Assembly (NCBI RefSeq): GCF_018130245.1 | Contig: NZ_JAFCKP010000006.1 | Coordinates: forward strand, 248,001-312,000 | Direction of reading: 5' to 3' | Origin: Bradyrhizobium sp. SZCCT0231 | Lineage (GTDB): Bacteria > Pseudomonadota > Alphaproteobacteria > Rhizobiales > Xanthobacteraceae | DNA length: 64,000 bases | Shown here: positions 36,747 to 45,434 of the stretch, in pieces | Layout of the letters: each line of letters opens with the position of its first letter | Numbering within the stretch: the stretch's first letter is position 1 | Program-made: the position numbers and the translations under genes | The notes under the pieces: generated by a model | Seen by the model: only the letters and a program-made list of their open reading frames with translations | Database searches by the model: none | Told to the model about the DNA's origin: nothing

Positions 36747-38084
36747 TCACCTGCTCCCGCTCGCCGCCGGTAGATCCGGGCGGAAGTCTTCCAATGGTCG
36801 CATCGGCGGCCGCATGACGATTGGCACGGCGTCGGTCCCCCGCGCGGAGGTAGCGCGCCGAGAGAACACCTCGCTGAAGCTCAATGCGATGATCAGCAGG
36901 CCGGATGCCGGGCCGTAGTTCAGCACCGTGATCGTGAACAGGTTAACGACGAAGAGCAGCGTCAGCTTGTACACGTCGGTCGCACCGAATGTCGCCCGGA
37001 ACACCATCACCATGAACGCCACGAACGGCAGGCCGAACATCAGGTACGTCCCGATGTAGAAATTGTCGACGGGAACCCAGAAATGCGCGAGCGGCGAGAA
37101 CAGTTTCTGCGGATAGTTGAAGCAGCCCGCGCCGCAGCCGGTCACCAAGCCGATCGGCATGAGCTGGTTCATGTAGACGAACGGCAACTGCCAGCTGTTG
37201 TTGATGCGATCGACAATGCTGAACAAGGTCGAGTGCGGCACCGCGGCGGTACCGGAAGCGACCACGATCATGAAGAACGGCACGAAGATCGCGACGAAGG
37301 ACCACTGCGCGATCGATCGGATCGCGGGGAAGCGCGATTTCTCCGGCAGCATCCGCACGAACACCAGCAAGACCAGGTAGAGCACGAGGACGATCATGGT
37401 CGTCTTGCTCGTGGTCAGCTTGATGGCATAAATCGCGATGGAACCGAGCAGGAGGCACCATGTCGTGCTCATGCGAATGGAGGTGATCGCGAACGATACG
37501 AGGATGAAGAAGGCGGCCATGGTGTTGTCGGCCGCAAAGCCCATGAGGCGCTGGTCGTCGCCGCCATAGGCCCACCACAACCGGCCGGCCTCGCGCACCG
37601 CGCCGAAGGACTCGTATTTGTAGCCCACCCAGGGCATCAGGTAGAATTTCGTCAGGAAGACGCCGATCACGGACAGATAGAAGGTCACCGCGATGACCGA
37701 CAGTAGCTTGCGATACGAGCCGAGGCTCGAATCGCAGAAGCAGAAGCCGACGAATACAGGCAACATCATCTTGAAGGACGAGATCGCCGCGTTCATCGTG
37801 CCCATCATGAAGTAGCCGAGCACGAGCGACAGCATGATCTGCACGAGCACGAGCAGGGCCAGCGTGCTGCGATTGCGCAGGATGCAATGGACGAAGAACT
37901 GGACGAGGCACAGAAGCGCAACGGCGTCGGGCAGGTACCAGAGCGTGTCCACGTGATAGATGCTGGTATAATAGCGGATCACGCCGCCGAAGGCGTCACG
38001 GACCAGATAGACGCCGAGCGCGATCGCCTCGATATTGAGACTGATCAGCGTGATCTTCGGCCGGTTCAGCGCGAGGATGGTCAT
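36747..38084 (-). CDS. Wzy-like O-antigen/exopolysaccharide polymerase
   Basis: A 445-residue protein with about ten to twelve membrane segments and a large loop in the C-terminal half, the usual Wzy layout. The loop after residue 280 contains STLFSIVDRINNSWQLPFVY and GLVTGCGAGCFNYPQ, similar in position to the Wzy_C region. Sequence in this family is poorly conserved, so the call rests on topology, length and place between acyltransferase genes in a Wzx/Wzc locus. It would join repeat units in the periplasm. Confidence 0.75.
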   Translation of the reverse strand: MTILALNRPKITLISLNIEAIALGVYLVRDAFGGVIRYYTSIYHVDTLWYLPDAVALLCLVQFFVHCILRNRSTLALLVLVQIMLSLVLGYFMMGTMNAAISSFKMMLPVFVGFCFCDSSLGSYRKLLSVIAVTFYLSVIGVFLTKFYLMPWVGYKYESFGAVREAGRLWWAYGGDDQRLMGFAADNTMAAFFILVSFAITSIRMSTTWCLLLGSIAIYAIKLTTSKTTMIVLVLYLVLLVFVRMLPEKSRFPAIRSIAQWSFVAIFVPFFMIVVASGTAAVPHSTLFSIVDRINNSWQLPFVYMNQLMPIGLVTGCGAGCFNYPQKLFSPLAHFWVPVDNFYIGTYLMFGLPFVAFMVMVFRATFGATDVYKLTLLFVVNLFTITVLNYGPASGLLIIALSFSEVFSRRATSARGTDAVPIVMRPPMRPLEDFRPDLPAASGSR

Positions 38085-38091
38085 ACCCGGC

Positions 38092-39303
38092 TCAGTTCGT
38101 CGGCCGCGCCGATGGCGCCGGGGAAGCCGAGAAATCGGACCTGCTCCCGAGAGCGTTCCGCATCAACCTGCCGCCAGGGATCTCGACGTAGAGATAGGTG
38201 AAGTGCGAAACCGCCAGCACGGCGGCCAGCGAGACGACGAGATTGAGCGTGGCCGGCAGACCGGCCCAGACCGAATCGAGAGCGGCGATCCGCCCGGCCC
38301 CGAGCGCGCGCACGAAATACTCGGCCAGCAGCACCACGAGCGCATGCACCATGTAGATCGAGTAGGAGCGACGTCCGAGCCAGACAAGCGGCCTGGCCAC
38401 CAGCATCCGCGGCACCAGCAGCGCATCCGGAAAGGCCAGCAAGCTGCCGAGGAAGATCGCGAACGTCACCGGCGCGAGGAAGGTTGCCGCAGGATTGGTC
38501 TCCGCCACGGACACGAGGACGATGCTGGCGATCATGGCGACGAACTGCACCACGCCCTGGACGGCGGGGCCCGGCCTGGCCGGCAGGCGATCGACGATCC
38601 GCACCGTCAGCACGCCCAGAAAGAAGCTCACGAAGCAGCGCAGGATGCCGAAATCGGTCTGAAGCCCGAGACTTCTCTTGTCGAGCACGAAAATGATGAA
38701 GACGAGGCTCCCCACCGCAAGCAGTCCGCAGAGACCGTAGAACCACAACAGGGAACGCATCCGCTGGGCGAACAGGATGATCAGACCAAACACCAGATAC
38801 GTGTAGAACTCGACGCTGATGCTCCAGCTCGGCGCATTCCAGCTGAGATAGTCGATGAACCCCATGGAGTGCAGCAGCAGGACGTTGAGCGCGAAGGAAT
38901 AGGCGTTGTTCACCTCGAAGGCTGCCGGCGCGGCGACCACGACGCCCGCCATCACCAGGCTGATGCGCAGCAGGCGGAACAACAGATTCGCCATCAGCAT
39001 GACGATGTGCAGCGGATAGACCCTCGCCAGGCGCCGTACCATGAATTCGCGCAGCGAGAAGCGCCCGAAGTCGCCCTCGACGTAGCTGAGCGACATGACG
39101 ATCCCGCTGAGAACAAAGAACAAATCGACCAGCAGCCAAGCGCTTCTGAAGAACGAGCAGTTGATCCACGCATTGTGCGGGAACGCCGCGAGAAAAGTCG
39201 GCATCAGCAGAAGGTGGTGAATCACCACCGAAGTCGCGGCGATCCCTCGAATGCTGTCGAGCGGCAGGACATGCGCCTTCTCACGATGAACCAACTCCGT
39301 CAC
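38092..39303 (-). CDS. Acyltransferase 3 family membrane protein
   Basis: A 403-residue protein with LPLDSIRGIAATSVVIHHLL, LVDLFFVLSGIVMSLSY, VRRLARVYPLHIVML and SYSIYMVHALVVLLA. It has about ten membrane segments. It is first in the minus-strand operon that runs to 34546 and only 7 bp from the polymerase gene. It is the fourth acyltransferase of the main locus (fifth with 14651-15808). Confidence 0.9.
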   Translation of the reverse strand: MTELVHREKAHVLPLDSIRGIAATSVVIHHLLLMPTFLAAFPHNAWINCSFFRSAWLLVDLFFVLSGIVMSLSYVEGDFGRFSLREFMVRRLARVYPLHIVMLMANLLFRLLRISLVMAGVVVAAPAAFEVNNAYSFALNVLLLHSMGFIDYLSWNAPSWSISVEFYTYLVFGLIILFAQRMRSLLWFYGLCGLLAVGSLVFIIFVLDKRSLGLQTDFGILRCFVSFFLGVLTVRIVDRLPARPGPAVQGVVQFVAMIASIVLVSVAETNPAATFLAPVTFAIFLGSLLAFPDALLVPRMLVARPLVWLGRRSYSIYMVHALVVLLAEYFVRALGAGRIAALDSVWAGLPATLNLVVSLAAVLAVSHFTYLYVEIPGGRLMRNALGSRSDFSASPAPSARPTN

Positions 39304-39882
39304 ATCAACATTCCATAGCTATTGCACCGCAGCAGTGTGTATCAGGTCTCGCGCATGTTCAATCTCTGCGATCGCGGACTCGCACTCGATGCATGACGAC
39401 CGACGATAATTTCAAACCTTGCAGATCATTCGGACATGCGAGCGCCAAGTTCATGCCACTTTTCATCCGATACGCGCGTGCGTCGGCGTGCAAGGCGATC
39501 AGGATGTGATGATTGCGCGTATTTGCGCGCAAAGTGTGCGCGAAATTCGGCGCTGTTGCGATGGAGGCTTTCCGCAGCGACATCGATTTGTCTGCGCGGA
39601 AAATCTTTTATCGGAGGGAACAATGACCGGGCGTCGTGACTTGTGTCGGTTTTGCGACCCGCGGGTCTGCGAGTGCCTGATATGTTTTCAAGTTGCAACA
39701 TTCATGAGCGCGACATGCCAATCTCGCAGGCATTGTAAGTCGTGCTTTTGCAACCGGCGGAAAGCCGGACGACGTTATCGTTGTCGACGATCTGCGCCAG
39801 CTTTTGCGCCGCACAAAAAGATGACACAGTTACCTGCCAGGTTTCGCGTGTTCTCCCATTGCAACAGAAGCAAGGAACACGG
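39304..39882. other. 579-bp divergent intergenic region
   Basis: This is the promoter region between the acyltransferase operon and the co-polymerase genes. It has several A/T-rich patches and one copy of GAAATTCGGCGC (39542-39553), related to sites at 18970 and 45001. It also holds a possible small Cys-rich frame at 39623 (listed separately). Confidence 0.5.
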
Positions 39883-39898
39883 ATGGGCCGCGGACTAA
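39623..39898 (+). CDS. Possible small cysteine-rich protein
   Basis: An ATG at 39623 follows a strong ribosome site (GGAGGGAACA) and opens 91 codons. The product is basic with about eleven cysteines, starting CRFCDPRVCECLICF and later CKSCFCNRR. It overlaps the start of the next gene by 16 bp. No family is recognised. The codon usage is not typical of the neighbours, so it could be a leader or chance. Confidence 0.25.
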   Translation: MTGRRDLCRFCDPRVCECLICFQVATFMSATCQSRRHCKSCFCNRRKAGRRYRCRRSAPAFAPHKKMTQLPARFRVFSHCNRSKEHGWAAD

Positions 39899-40452
39899 CA
39901 CGTCGTCATGCACAGCCGCGATGGCTGCCGACTGTCTTGATAGGTTCTGCGCTGATCGTTTCGAGCGTCGATGCTTGCCGCGCCCAATGCGTCGAGTTCT
40001 CTGACCGCGCCTCGCAGCTCGAACTCGACACCTTCGTGAAGTCGCCGTCCTCGCTTCTGGAGCGACTGCGTAATGACAAGGAGAAGCTGAGATATCGGCT
40101 CGCGGCTCTCATCGCGACCAATCCATCGGTGTTGCCCTCCGTGCAGACGCTCATCTCCGCATCGGCTTCAAGCGATCGGTCGGCCATCGGCGGCGCGCTG
40201 CGGATTGCCGAAGGGCGGTGCACGTCGACGAAGCCTGACGCGGCGCGCAAGATCAGGGATTTCGCGCAGCGGATCGGCGATCTCAACGTGCAAGCAGGCT
40301 ATTCCGCAGAGGGGGAGGACAACTCCGGCGCCCAGCAGGCCCAATCGCGAGGCAAGGGTCTTGCGCAGCCGGCGCGAGGCGGAGCCCTGCTCGACGGCGA
40401 ATGGAAGACCAAGCTGGCCAACCCATTCAAGCCCGTCCCCCTTCCGAATTGA
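39883..40452 (+). CDS. Hypothetical exported protein of the polysaccharide locus
   Basis: A 189-residue protein from the ATG at 39883 (AAGGAACACGG before it). It has a signal peptide ending near SVDACRAQ and then a helical region (SLLERLRNDKEKLRYRLAALIA) followed by a polar, low-complexity tail. No family is recognised. It lies 31 bp before the Wzc-like gene and is probably co-transcribed. It is too short and lacks the beta-rich motifs for a Wza-type exporter; a periplasmic accessory role is a guess. Confidence 0.7.
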   Translation: MGRGLTRRHAQPRWLPTVLIGSALIVSSVDACRAQCVEFSDRASQLELDTFVKSPSSLLERLRNDKEKLRYRLAALIATNPSVLPSVQTLISASASSDRSAIGGALRIAEGRCTSTKPDAARKIRDFAQRIGDLNVQAGYSAEGEDNSGAQQAQSRGKGLAQPARGGALLDGEWKTKLANPFKPVPLPN

Positions 40453-40483
40453 TCAGTGATCGTCAAAGGCAGCGAATTAGCAA

Positions 40484-42685
40484 ATGTACCAGCCCAGAGA
40501 ACATTTCCAGTCGGGACACCGATTCGGCATCGAATTCGGCGGCGCCGTGCTCAGCTTCGAGCGCGTGGCCGATGTGCTGCGCCGCCAATGGCCGATCATC
40601 GCGGCGTGTGTCGGAGCTTCGCTGGCCCTGGTGATGCTGTATCTGGTCACGGCGCAACCCATGTATACGGCCAATGCCCGCATCATGATGGACACGCGCC
40701 AGGCGCAGGTGCTGGACAAGGACAGCAACACCAGCAGCGCCCTGATCGACACCGGCTATGTCGACAGCCAGGTCGAAGTCATCAACTCGGACGACCTGAT
40801 CCTGTCCGTCGTCCGTCGCCTGAAGCTGACGGAGGATCCGGAGTTCAACGGCTCCAATCCGGGCCTTCTCTCCCTCGTCATGGGCAAAATCACCTCGCTG
40901 TTCGGCTCCGGCGAGCCGGCGTCACAGGAGCGAATCGAACATGCGGTGGTCGAGCAGGTTCAGAAGAACCTGCGGACCGAGCGCGTGCTGACGACCTATG
41001 TTCTGTCGCTGAACTATCGCGCGCGGAGCCCCGACAAGGCCGCCAAGATCGCCAACGCCATCGCCAATGCCTACCTGGTCGGCGCTCTCGAGGCCAAATA
41101 TCAATCCACCAAGCGGGCCACCGAGTGGCTTCAGCAGCGCAGCCTCGAACTGAGCGAGCAGGCGTCGGCCAGCGATCGCGCTGTGCAGACCTTCAAGGCC
41201 GAGCACAACATCGTCGGAACCAGCCGCGGCCTGATGTCCGAGCAGCAATTGTCTGATCTGAATACCCAGCTGGTTCAGGCCCGGGCCGCGACGGCCGAAG
41301 CCAAGGCCCGGCTCGACCGGATCGAGGCGATCTCCGACCAGGATCTCGCGCAGCCGACGGTGACGGACGCGCTCAACAACTCGGTCATCACCCGCCTGCG
41401 CGCCCAATATCTCGACCTCCAGGCCCAATATGCCGACTGGTCCAGGCGCTACGGCAAGACTCACCTTGCGGCGGTCAATCTGGCCAACAAGATGGAGGAG
41501 CTGCGCAAGAACATCGCGGATGAGCTACGTCGGATCGGCGACGCCTATCGCAGCGACTATGAGATCGCAAAGAGCCGCGAGGCCTCGCTCGAGAAGAACG
41601 TGAAGGAGCTCGTTGCCCAAGCCGGCCACACCGGCCAGGCCGAGGTCAAGCTGCGCGATCTCGAAAGTGCTGCCGACACCTATCGCAATCTCTACAACAA
41701 CTTCCTCGAGAAGCTGCAGAGCGCGACGCAGAATCAGAGCTTCCCGCTCAGCGAGTCGCGTCTCATCAGCACCGCCACCAAGCCGGATCGCAAGAGCTCG
41801 CCGCGCACCGTCCTGGCACTGGTTGGCGGCCTGGTGGGCGGCCTCTGTCTCGGCTTCGGCGTCGCATTTGCGCGCGAACTGCTGAGCGACGTGTTGCGGA
41901 CCCCCGGCGAGGTCGAGGACGAGCTCGGCGTGAAGTGCCTCGGCGTCCTGCCCGATATCGGTCCGGCCGCGAAGACCGGCGCATCCGATATATCTCGCTA
42001 TGTCGTCGATCATCCATTCTCGCGGTTTGCCGAGACGTTGCGCAACATCAAGGTATCGATCGACGTTGCGCGCCTGACCCGCGAGATCAAGGTGATCGGC
42101 ATCGTCTCTTCCCTTCCCAAGGAAGGAAAAACGACCGTCGCCGCGAATTTCGCACAGTTGATCGCCCTCACGGGGCATCGCACGGTGCTGATCGACGGCG
42201 ACCTGCACACGCGCTCGCTGACGCGAGAGCTCGCGCCCAACGCCAAGAGCGGACTTGTGGAGGCGCTCAACGACCCCGGGAGCCTCGGCTACCACGTGCA
42301 GCGGAGCAAGGAGACGGGACTGGATTTCCTCCCCTCCGTCGTAGCGTCCCGCATGGTGAATTCGGCCGACGTCATTGGATCGAAGGCGATGGCCGAGCTG
42401 CTCAAGGTGCTGAGAGAGCACTATGAGTATATCGTGATCGATCTTGCCCCGGTGATGCCGGTGGCGGACTCCAAGGCCGTCAGCCTCCTGATCGATGCCA
42501 TGGTCTACGTCATCGAATGGGGACAGACGACACGAAGCGCTCTTCAGGAGTCGGTTTCGGGGTCGGAGGTCCTCCAGAAGAAGCTGCTCGGCGCCGTGCT
42601 CAACCGCGCCAACCCGAAGATGCTCAAGCGCATCGAGGCCTACAAGGGCAAGCACCACAACAGCTATTACGTCGAGCACGCCTAG
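40484..42685 (+). CDS. Wzc/ExoP-like polysaccharide co-polymerase with tyrosine autokinase domain
   Basis: A 733-residue inner membrane protein. A Wzz domain begins near residue 20 with TM1 (IIAACVGASLALVMLYLV). A long periplasmic coiled coil follows, then TM2 (VLALVGGLVGGLCLGFGVAF, about 440). The cytoplasmic kinase has Walker A LPKEGKTT (K549), Walker A' LIDGDLHTRS and Walker B VIDLAPV, the last two deviating from IDAD-R and DTPP. The tail SYYVEHA plus an upstream Tyr is a short Tyr cluster. It controls chain length and export of the polymer by autophosphorylation cycles. Confidence 0.93.
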   Translation: MYQPREHFQSGHRFGIEFGGAVLSFERVADVLRRQWPIIAACVGASLALVMLYLVTAQPMYTANARIMMDTRQAQVLDKDSNTSSALIDTGYVDSQVEVINSDDLILSVVRRLKLTEDPEFNGSNPGLLSLVMGKITSLFGSGEPASQERIEHAVVEQVQKNLRTERVLTTYVLSLNYRARSPDKAAKIANAIANAYLVGALEAKYQSTKRATEWLQQRSLELSEQASASDRAVQTFKAEHNIVGTSRGLMSEQQLSDLNTQLVQARAATAEAKARLDRIEAISDQDLAQPTVTDALNNSVITRLRAQYLDLQAQYADWSRRYGKTHLAAVNLANKMEELRKNIADELRRIGDAYRSDYEIAKSREASLEKNVKELVAQAGHTGQAEVKLRDLESAADTYRNLYNNFLEKLQSATQNQSFPLSESRLISTATKPDRKSSPRTVLALVGGLVGGLCLGFGVAFARELLSDVLRTPGEVEDELGVKCLGVLPDIGPAAKTGASDISRYVVDHPFSRFAETLRNIKVSIDVARLTREIKVIGIVSSLPKEGKTTVAANFAQLIALTGHRTVLIDGDLHTRSLTRELAPNAKSGLVEALNDPGSLGYHVQRSKETGLDFLPSVVASRMVNSADVIGSKAMAELLKVLREHYEYIVIDLAPVMPVADSKAVSLLIDAMVYVIEWGQTTRSALQESVSGSEVLQKKLLGAVLNRANPKMLKRIEAYKGKHHNSYYVEHA

Positions 42686-42729
42686 GCGCAGGCGCGGCGA
42701 CGCGCTTTAGCCGAACTGGGACGATCTCG

Positions 42730-42755
42730 GGCCCGCAGCCGTTTGGCAGCGGGCC
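42730..42755 (+). terminator. Rho-independent terminator after the co-polymerase gene
   Basis: GGCCCGC pairs with GCGGGCC, with an inner GCC/GGC stem across one A-A mismatch and a GTTT loop. The hairpin is followed by TTATTCTT. It begins 44 bp after the stop codon of the Wzc-like gene. Confidence 0.75.
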
Positions 42756-43080
42756 TTATTCTTGATTAGCGGAATTGCCGCGCGAAAGGCGATCGAGTGC
42801 GCCGTCGCGCAACGAGACAGCGCGAGCCCGTCGGGCGGTCGGAGATTGTGCCAGGCACGCCCGGGCCACCGTATTCGTCCGGAATCCACAACTTGCAGTT
42901 ATTGCTCTAGCCAAAAGCAAGGATTGACGAAGGCGGAGCGCCATTGGCAAACCATCTGTCGTTAACACGAGATAATCCGGGCTTGATGCCTCAAAATGCC
43001 GAAACTTTAGGCATCTTTCCTTCTCGGTTCCCTGAGGCTAATCTCGGCCCATACTCGCAGCTGTTTTCCGGTGAGCTCGG
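42756..43080. other. Intergenic region without an identified gene
   Basis: About 325 bp between the terminator and the small membrane protein gene. No convincing open frame, RNA gene or repeat is seen. It presumably holds the promoter of the small gene at 43081. Confidence 0.4.
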
Positions 43081-43368
43081 ATGCTGATCGTCCTTACGAT
43101 TTTGACTATTTGGGTTCTGCTCAACATTCTCTTCGTGTTGATCGTGGTTCCCCCACGCAAGCCGCTTCGGCTGCCTGTGGCGACGACGCTCTCACCGGCG
43201 CCGATCGACTCAAGCCGGCGCGAGATCGAGCAGGACGAGCCCTTCTCGATTCGCCACGTCATCGCCTCCGTTGCAATGGGCGCCTTCTTCGTGCTCGTGC
43301 CGCCGCTGCTGGCGCTGCGCGACGCGATCATGCGGCTCTTCGGCAAGCCGCCGCGCAATGGAACCTGA
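43081..43368 (+). CDS. Small two-segment membrane protein
   Basis: A 95-residue protein with an N-terminal hydrophobic helix (IVLTILTIWVLLNILFVLIVV), a polar middle and a second hydrophobic stretch (VIASVAMGAFFVLVPPLLAL), ending in a basic tail. The ATG follows GGTGAGCTCGG. The family is unknown. It is convergent with the initiating transferase gene (43-bp gap) and may be an accessory of the polysaccharide machinery. Confidence 0.65.
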   Translation: MLIVLTILTIWVLLNILFVLIVVPPRKPLRLPVATTLSPAPIDSSRREIEQDEPFSIRHVIASVAMGAFFVLVPPLLALRDAIMRLFGKPPRNGT

Positions 43369-43411
43369 AGCCCTCGGGTCGAAGGCTCCGGGCAATAGAG
43401 AAATCAAGCGA

Positions 43412-44842
43412 CTAATAGGCTTCCTGGAACATCACTGCGGACGCTGTGCGGGCCATGATCTTCAGGTCGAGCCAGATGCTCCAGTTGCTGACGTACCAGA
43501 CGTCATATTCGACCCGCTTCTCCATCAGATCGATGGTCGGTGTTTCCCCCCTGAATCCGTTCACCTGAGCCCAGCCGGTCAGGCCCGGCTTCATGTGATG
43601 GCGGTAGACGTACTTGCTGATGAGCTCGTCGTAGTAGTTGTCATGCGCGAGCGCGTGCGGACGCGGTCCGACCAGTGACATGTCCCCGCGCAGCACGTTC
43701 CAGAGCTGCGGCAGCTCGTCAATGCTGGTCATGCGCAGGAAGCGCCCGATCTTGGTGACCCGCGCGTCCCTCTTGGTCGCCTGGGCGATCGTTTCGCCGT
43801 TCTCGGAAACGGTCATGGTGCGAAACTTCCAGATCTCAAATGGCCTGCCGTTGAAGCCGCGGCGCGACTGCCGGAATATGACGGTTCCAGGTGAATCCAG
43901 CTTGATCAGCACGGCGACGGTCAGCAGCAGCGGCGTCAGCAGCACGAGCGCGAACAGAGCGACGCCGACGTCGAGACAGCGCTTTTGCAGCCGTTCGAGA
44001 ATCGTGAGCGGCGGCCGCTGGATCTCAACCGCTACGGTTCCGCTGACCGGCAAGAAGGGACGGGTCACGAGGTCCGCAACAGGGTCGTCCGGCAGCAGGC
44101 GAATGGGCTGCGGGACGGCGCGCAGGTACGGCCCCAGCTTGCGCAGCATCGGCAATTCGTTCCAGTCGATCGCAAGCAGATACTCGTCGACATCAGCCGA
44201 GCGCGACTGACGGATGACGTCGCGAATCTGTCGCTCCCATTGGCCATCATCCCGGTCGTCTCCGAGCACGAAATGGCGCATGACGTCGAAGCCATTTCTC
44301 CGCAGATCCTTGAAGCGGCTCGAGGTGAAGTCGAGCGGCTTCAGGCTGAGCAGGATCACCTTGCGATCGACCAACCGGCTTCGCGCAAAGCTCGTGCCGA
44401 ACACGGCCTGCCAGCCGAAGCGGAGGCTGATCAAGCCAAGCCCGCCGATCACGGCGAAGACGATGACGGTGCCGCGCGAAAGATTGTCGGTCGATTTCAG
44501 CAGGAACGCCGCAACGGCAAGGATCGTGAGCGACGTCAGCCAAATAAACACCGCCATTCGAAGCTGCCACACGAGATTGAGCAGGCGGTGCGTGGAATAG
44601 ACGTCGCGGAAATAGGCGATCCCGACGAACACCACGCCGACAAACAACCCGGCTCCCACCGATGCGCCGTCGGGAGGCGAAGCGACCGCCATGCCATACA
44701 GCGAAGCGCCGGCAGCATAACTCAGCAGGATCAACAGAAAGTCAGCAGCGATGACGACGATCTGGAAGGGCCTCTGAAGAGCGCTGCCGCGCGCGGATGA
44801 CAGCACATGAGCGTTTTCAGAACCATAAGTTGCAACAGCCAT
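43412..44842 (-). CDS. Undecaprenyl-phosphate sugar phosphotransferase (WbaP/ExoY family)
   Basis: A 476-residue polyprenyl glycosylphosphotransferase. It has four or five N-terminal membrane segments, a central Rossmann-like region, then TM5 (CLDVGVALFALVLLTPLLLT) and the C-terminal catalytic domain: IFRQSRRGFNGRPFEIWKFR, TSIDELPQLWNVLRGDMSLV with the DE pair, then GPRP and KPGLTGWAQVNGFRG. It starts each repeat unit by moving a hexose 1-phosphate, probably glucose or galactose, onto undecaprenyl phosphate. Confidence 0.95.
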   Translation of the reverse strand: MAVATYGSENAHVLSSARGSALQRPFQIVVIAADFLLILLSYAAGASLYGMAVASPPDGASVGAGLFVGVVFVGIAYFRDVYSTHRLLNLVWQLRMAVFIWLTSLTILAVAAFLLKSTDNLSRGTVIVFAVIGGLGLISLRFGWQAVFGTSFARSRLVDRKVILLSLKPLDFTSSRFKDLRRNGFDVMRHFVLGDDRDDGQWERQIRDVIRQSRSADVDEYLLAIDWNELPMLRKLGPYLRAVPQPIRLLPDDPVADLVTRPFLPVSGTVAVEIQRPPLTILERLQKRCLDVGVALFALVLLTPLLLTVAVLIKLDSPGTVIFRQSRRGFNGRPFEIWKFRTMTVSENGETIAQATKRDARVTKIGRFLRMTSIDELPQLWNVLRGDMSLVGPRPHALAHDNYYDELISKYVYRHHMKPGLTGWAQVNGFRGETPTIDLMEKRVEYDVWYVSNWSIWLDLKIMARTASAVMFQEAY

Positions 44843-45434
44843 TCGAACCTCTGCTTATCGAGAGTGCCTGACGCTCATCGTGATGCTGAAGACTCGTCAA
44901 TTCCCCGCACGGAAAGTGTTGATTGATCGCAGCGACATTGTGGCGCTGCACGCAAAACTTTTGCGGCGCACGAACGATGCGTCGTGTTGAAATACGCGGC
45001 GAAATTCGACGCGCTGAAAATGTCGTCACAGTGCTGACATACGAGCGAACCGACTGCCCTATTTTGAATCAAGTTCCGCACTCGATGCGTCTCTTCGCTC
45101 AACTTTGAGGCGCTGCGTTGCTCCCGCCGAAAGCACATCGAGTCGGCTGCGAGAATCTCTTCGGATTTCTATCTATGGGTGCGTACAAAGATTCACCGCT
45201 GAGTCATGCAGACTTGCCGCACGCTTCGGGGCAGCGATGCAATTCCTGCGGACCGATCTTGTTCCTACGGTCCGCCACGAAACAAGGTCGGCATAAAATG
45301 CCGCCCTTCTTTTGGCATGATCCGGTTGGAGAACAAGTTGCGGCCTCACCGAACTCGGGTTGTTCGTGTTGGATGGAAGCTCTCCGGTGCCGACGACTTG
45401 GGGATTTTTTCGACCACCCGATCGATTGAGCGCC
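44843..45434. other. 592-bp divergent intergenic region
   Basis: This separates the initiating transferase from the phosphatase gene. It is relatively A/T-rich and contains GAAATTCGACGC at 45001-45012. No credible gene was found; the short open frames lack domains. It probably contains two divergent promoters. Confidence 0.5.

Noticed and set aside
38035-39318. 427-residue plus-strand frame
   Set aside because: Antisense to the acyltransferase at 38092-39303; composition is Gln/His/Arg/Glu-rich as expected for the complement of a membrane protein gene.
39883-40452. Wza/ExoF-type outer membrane exporter
   Set aside because: The protein next to the co-polymerase gene is only 189 residues, helical and polar, without the polysaccharide export motifs.
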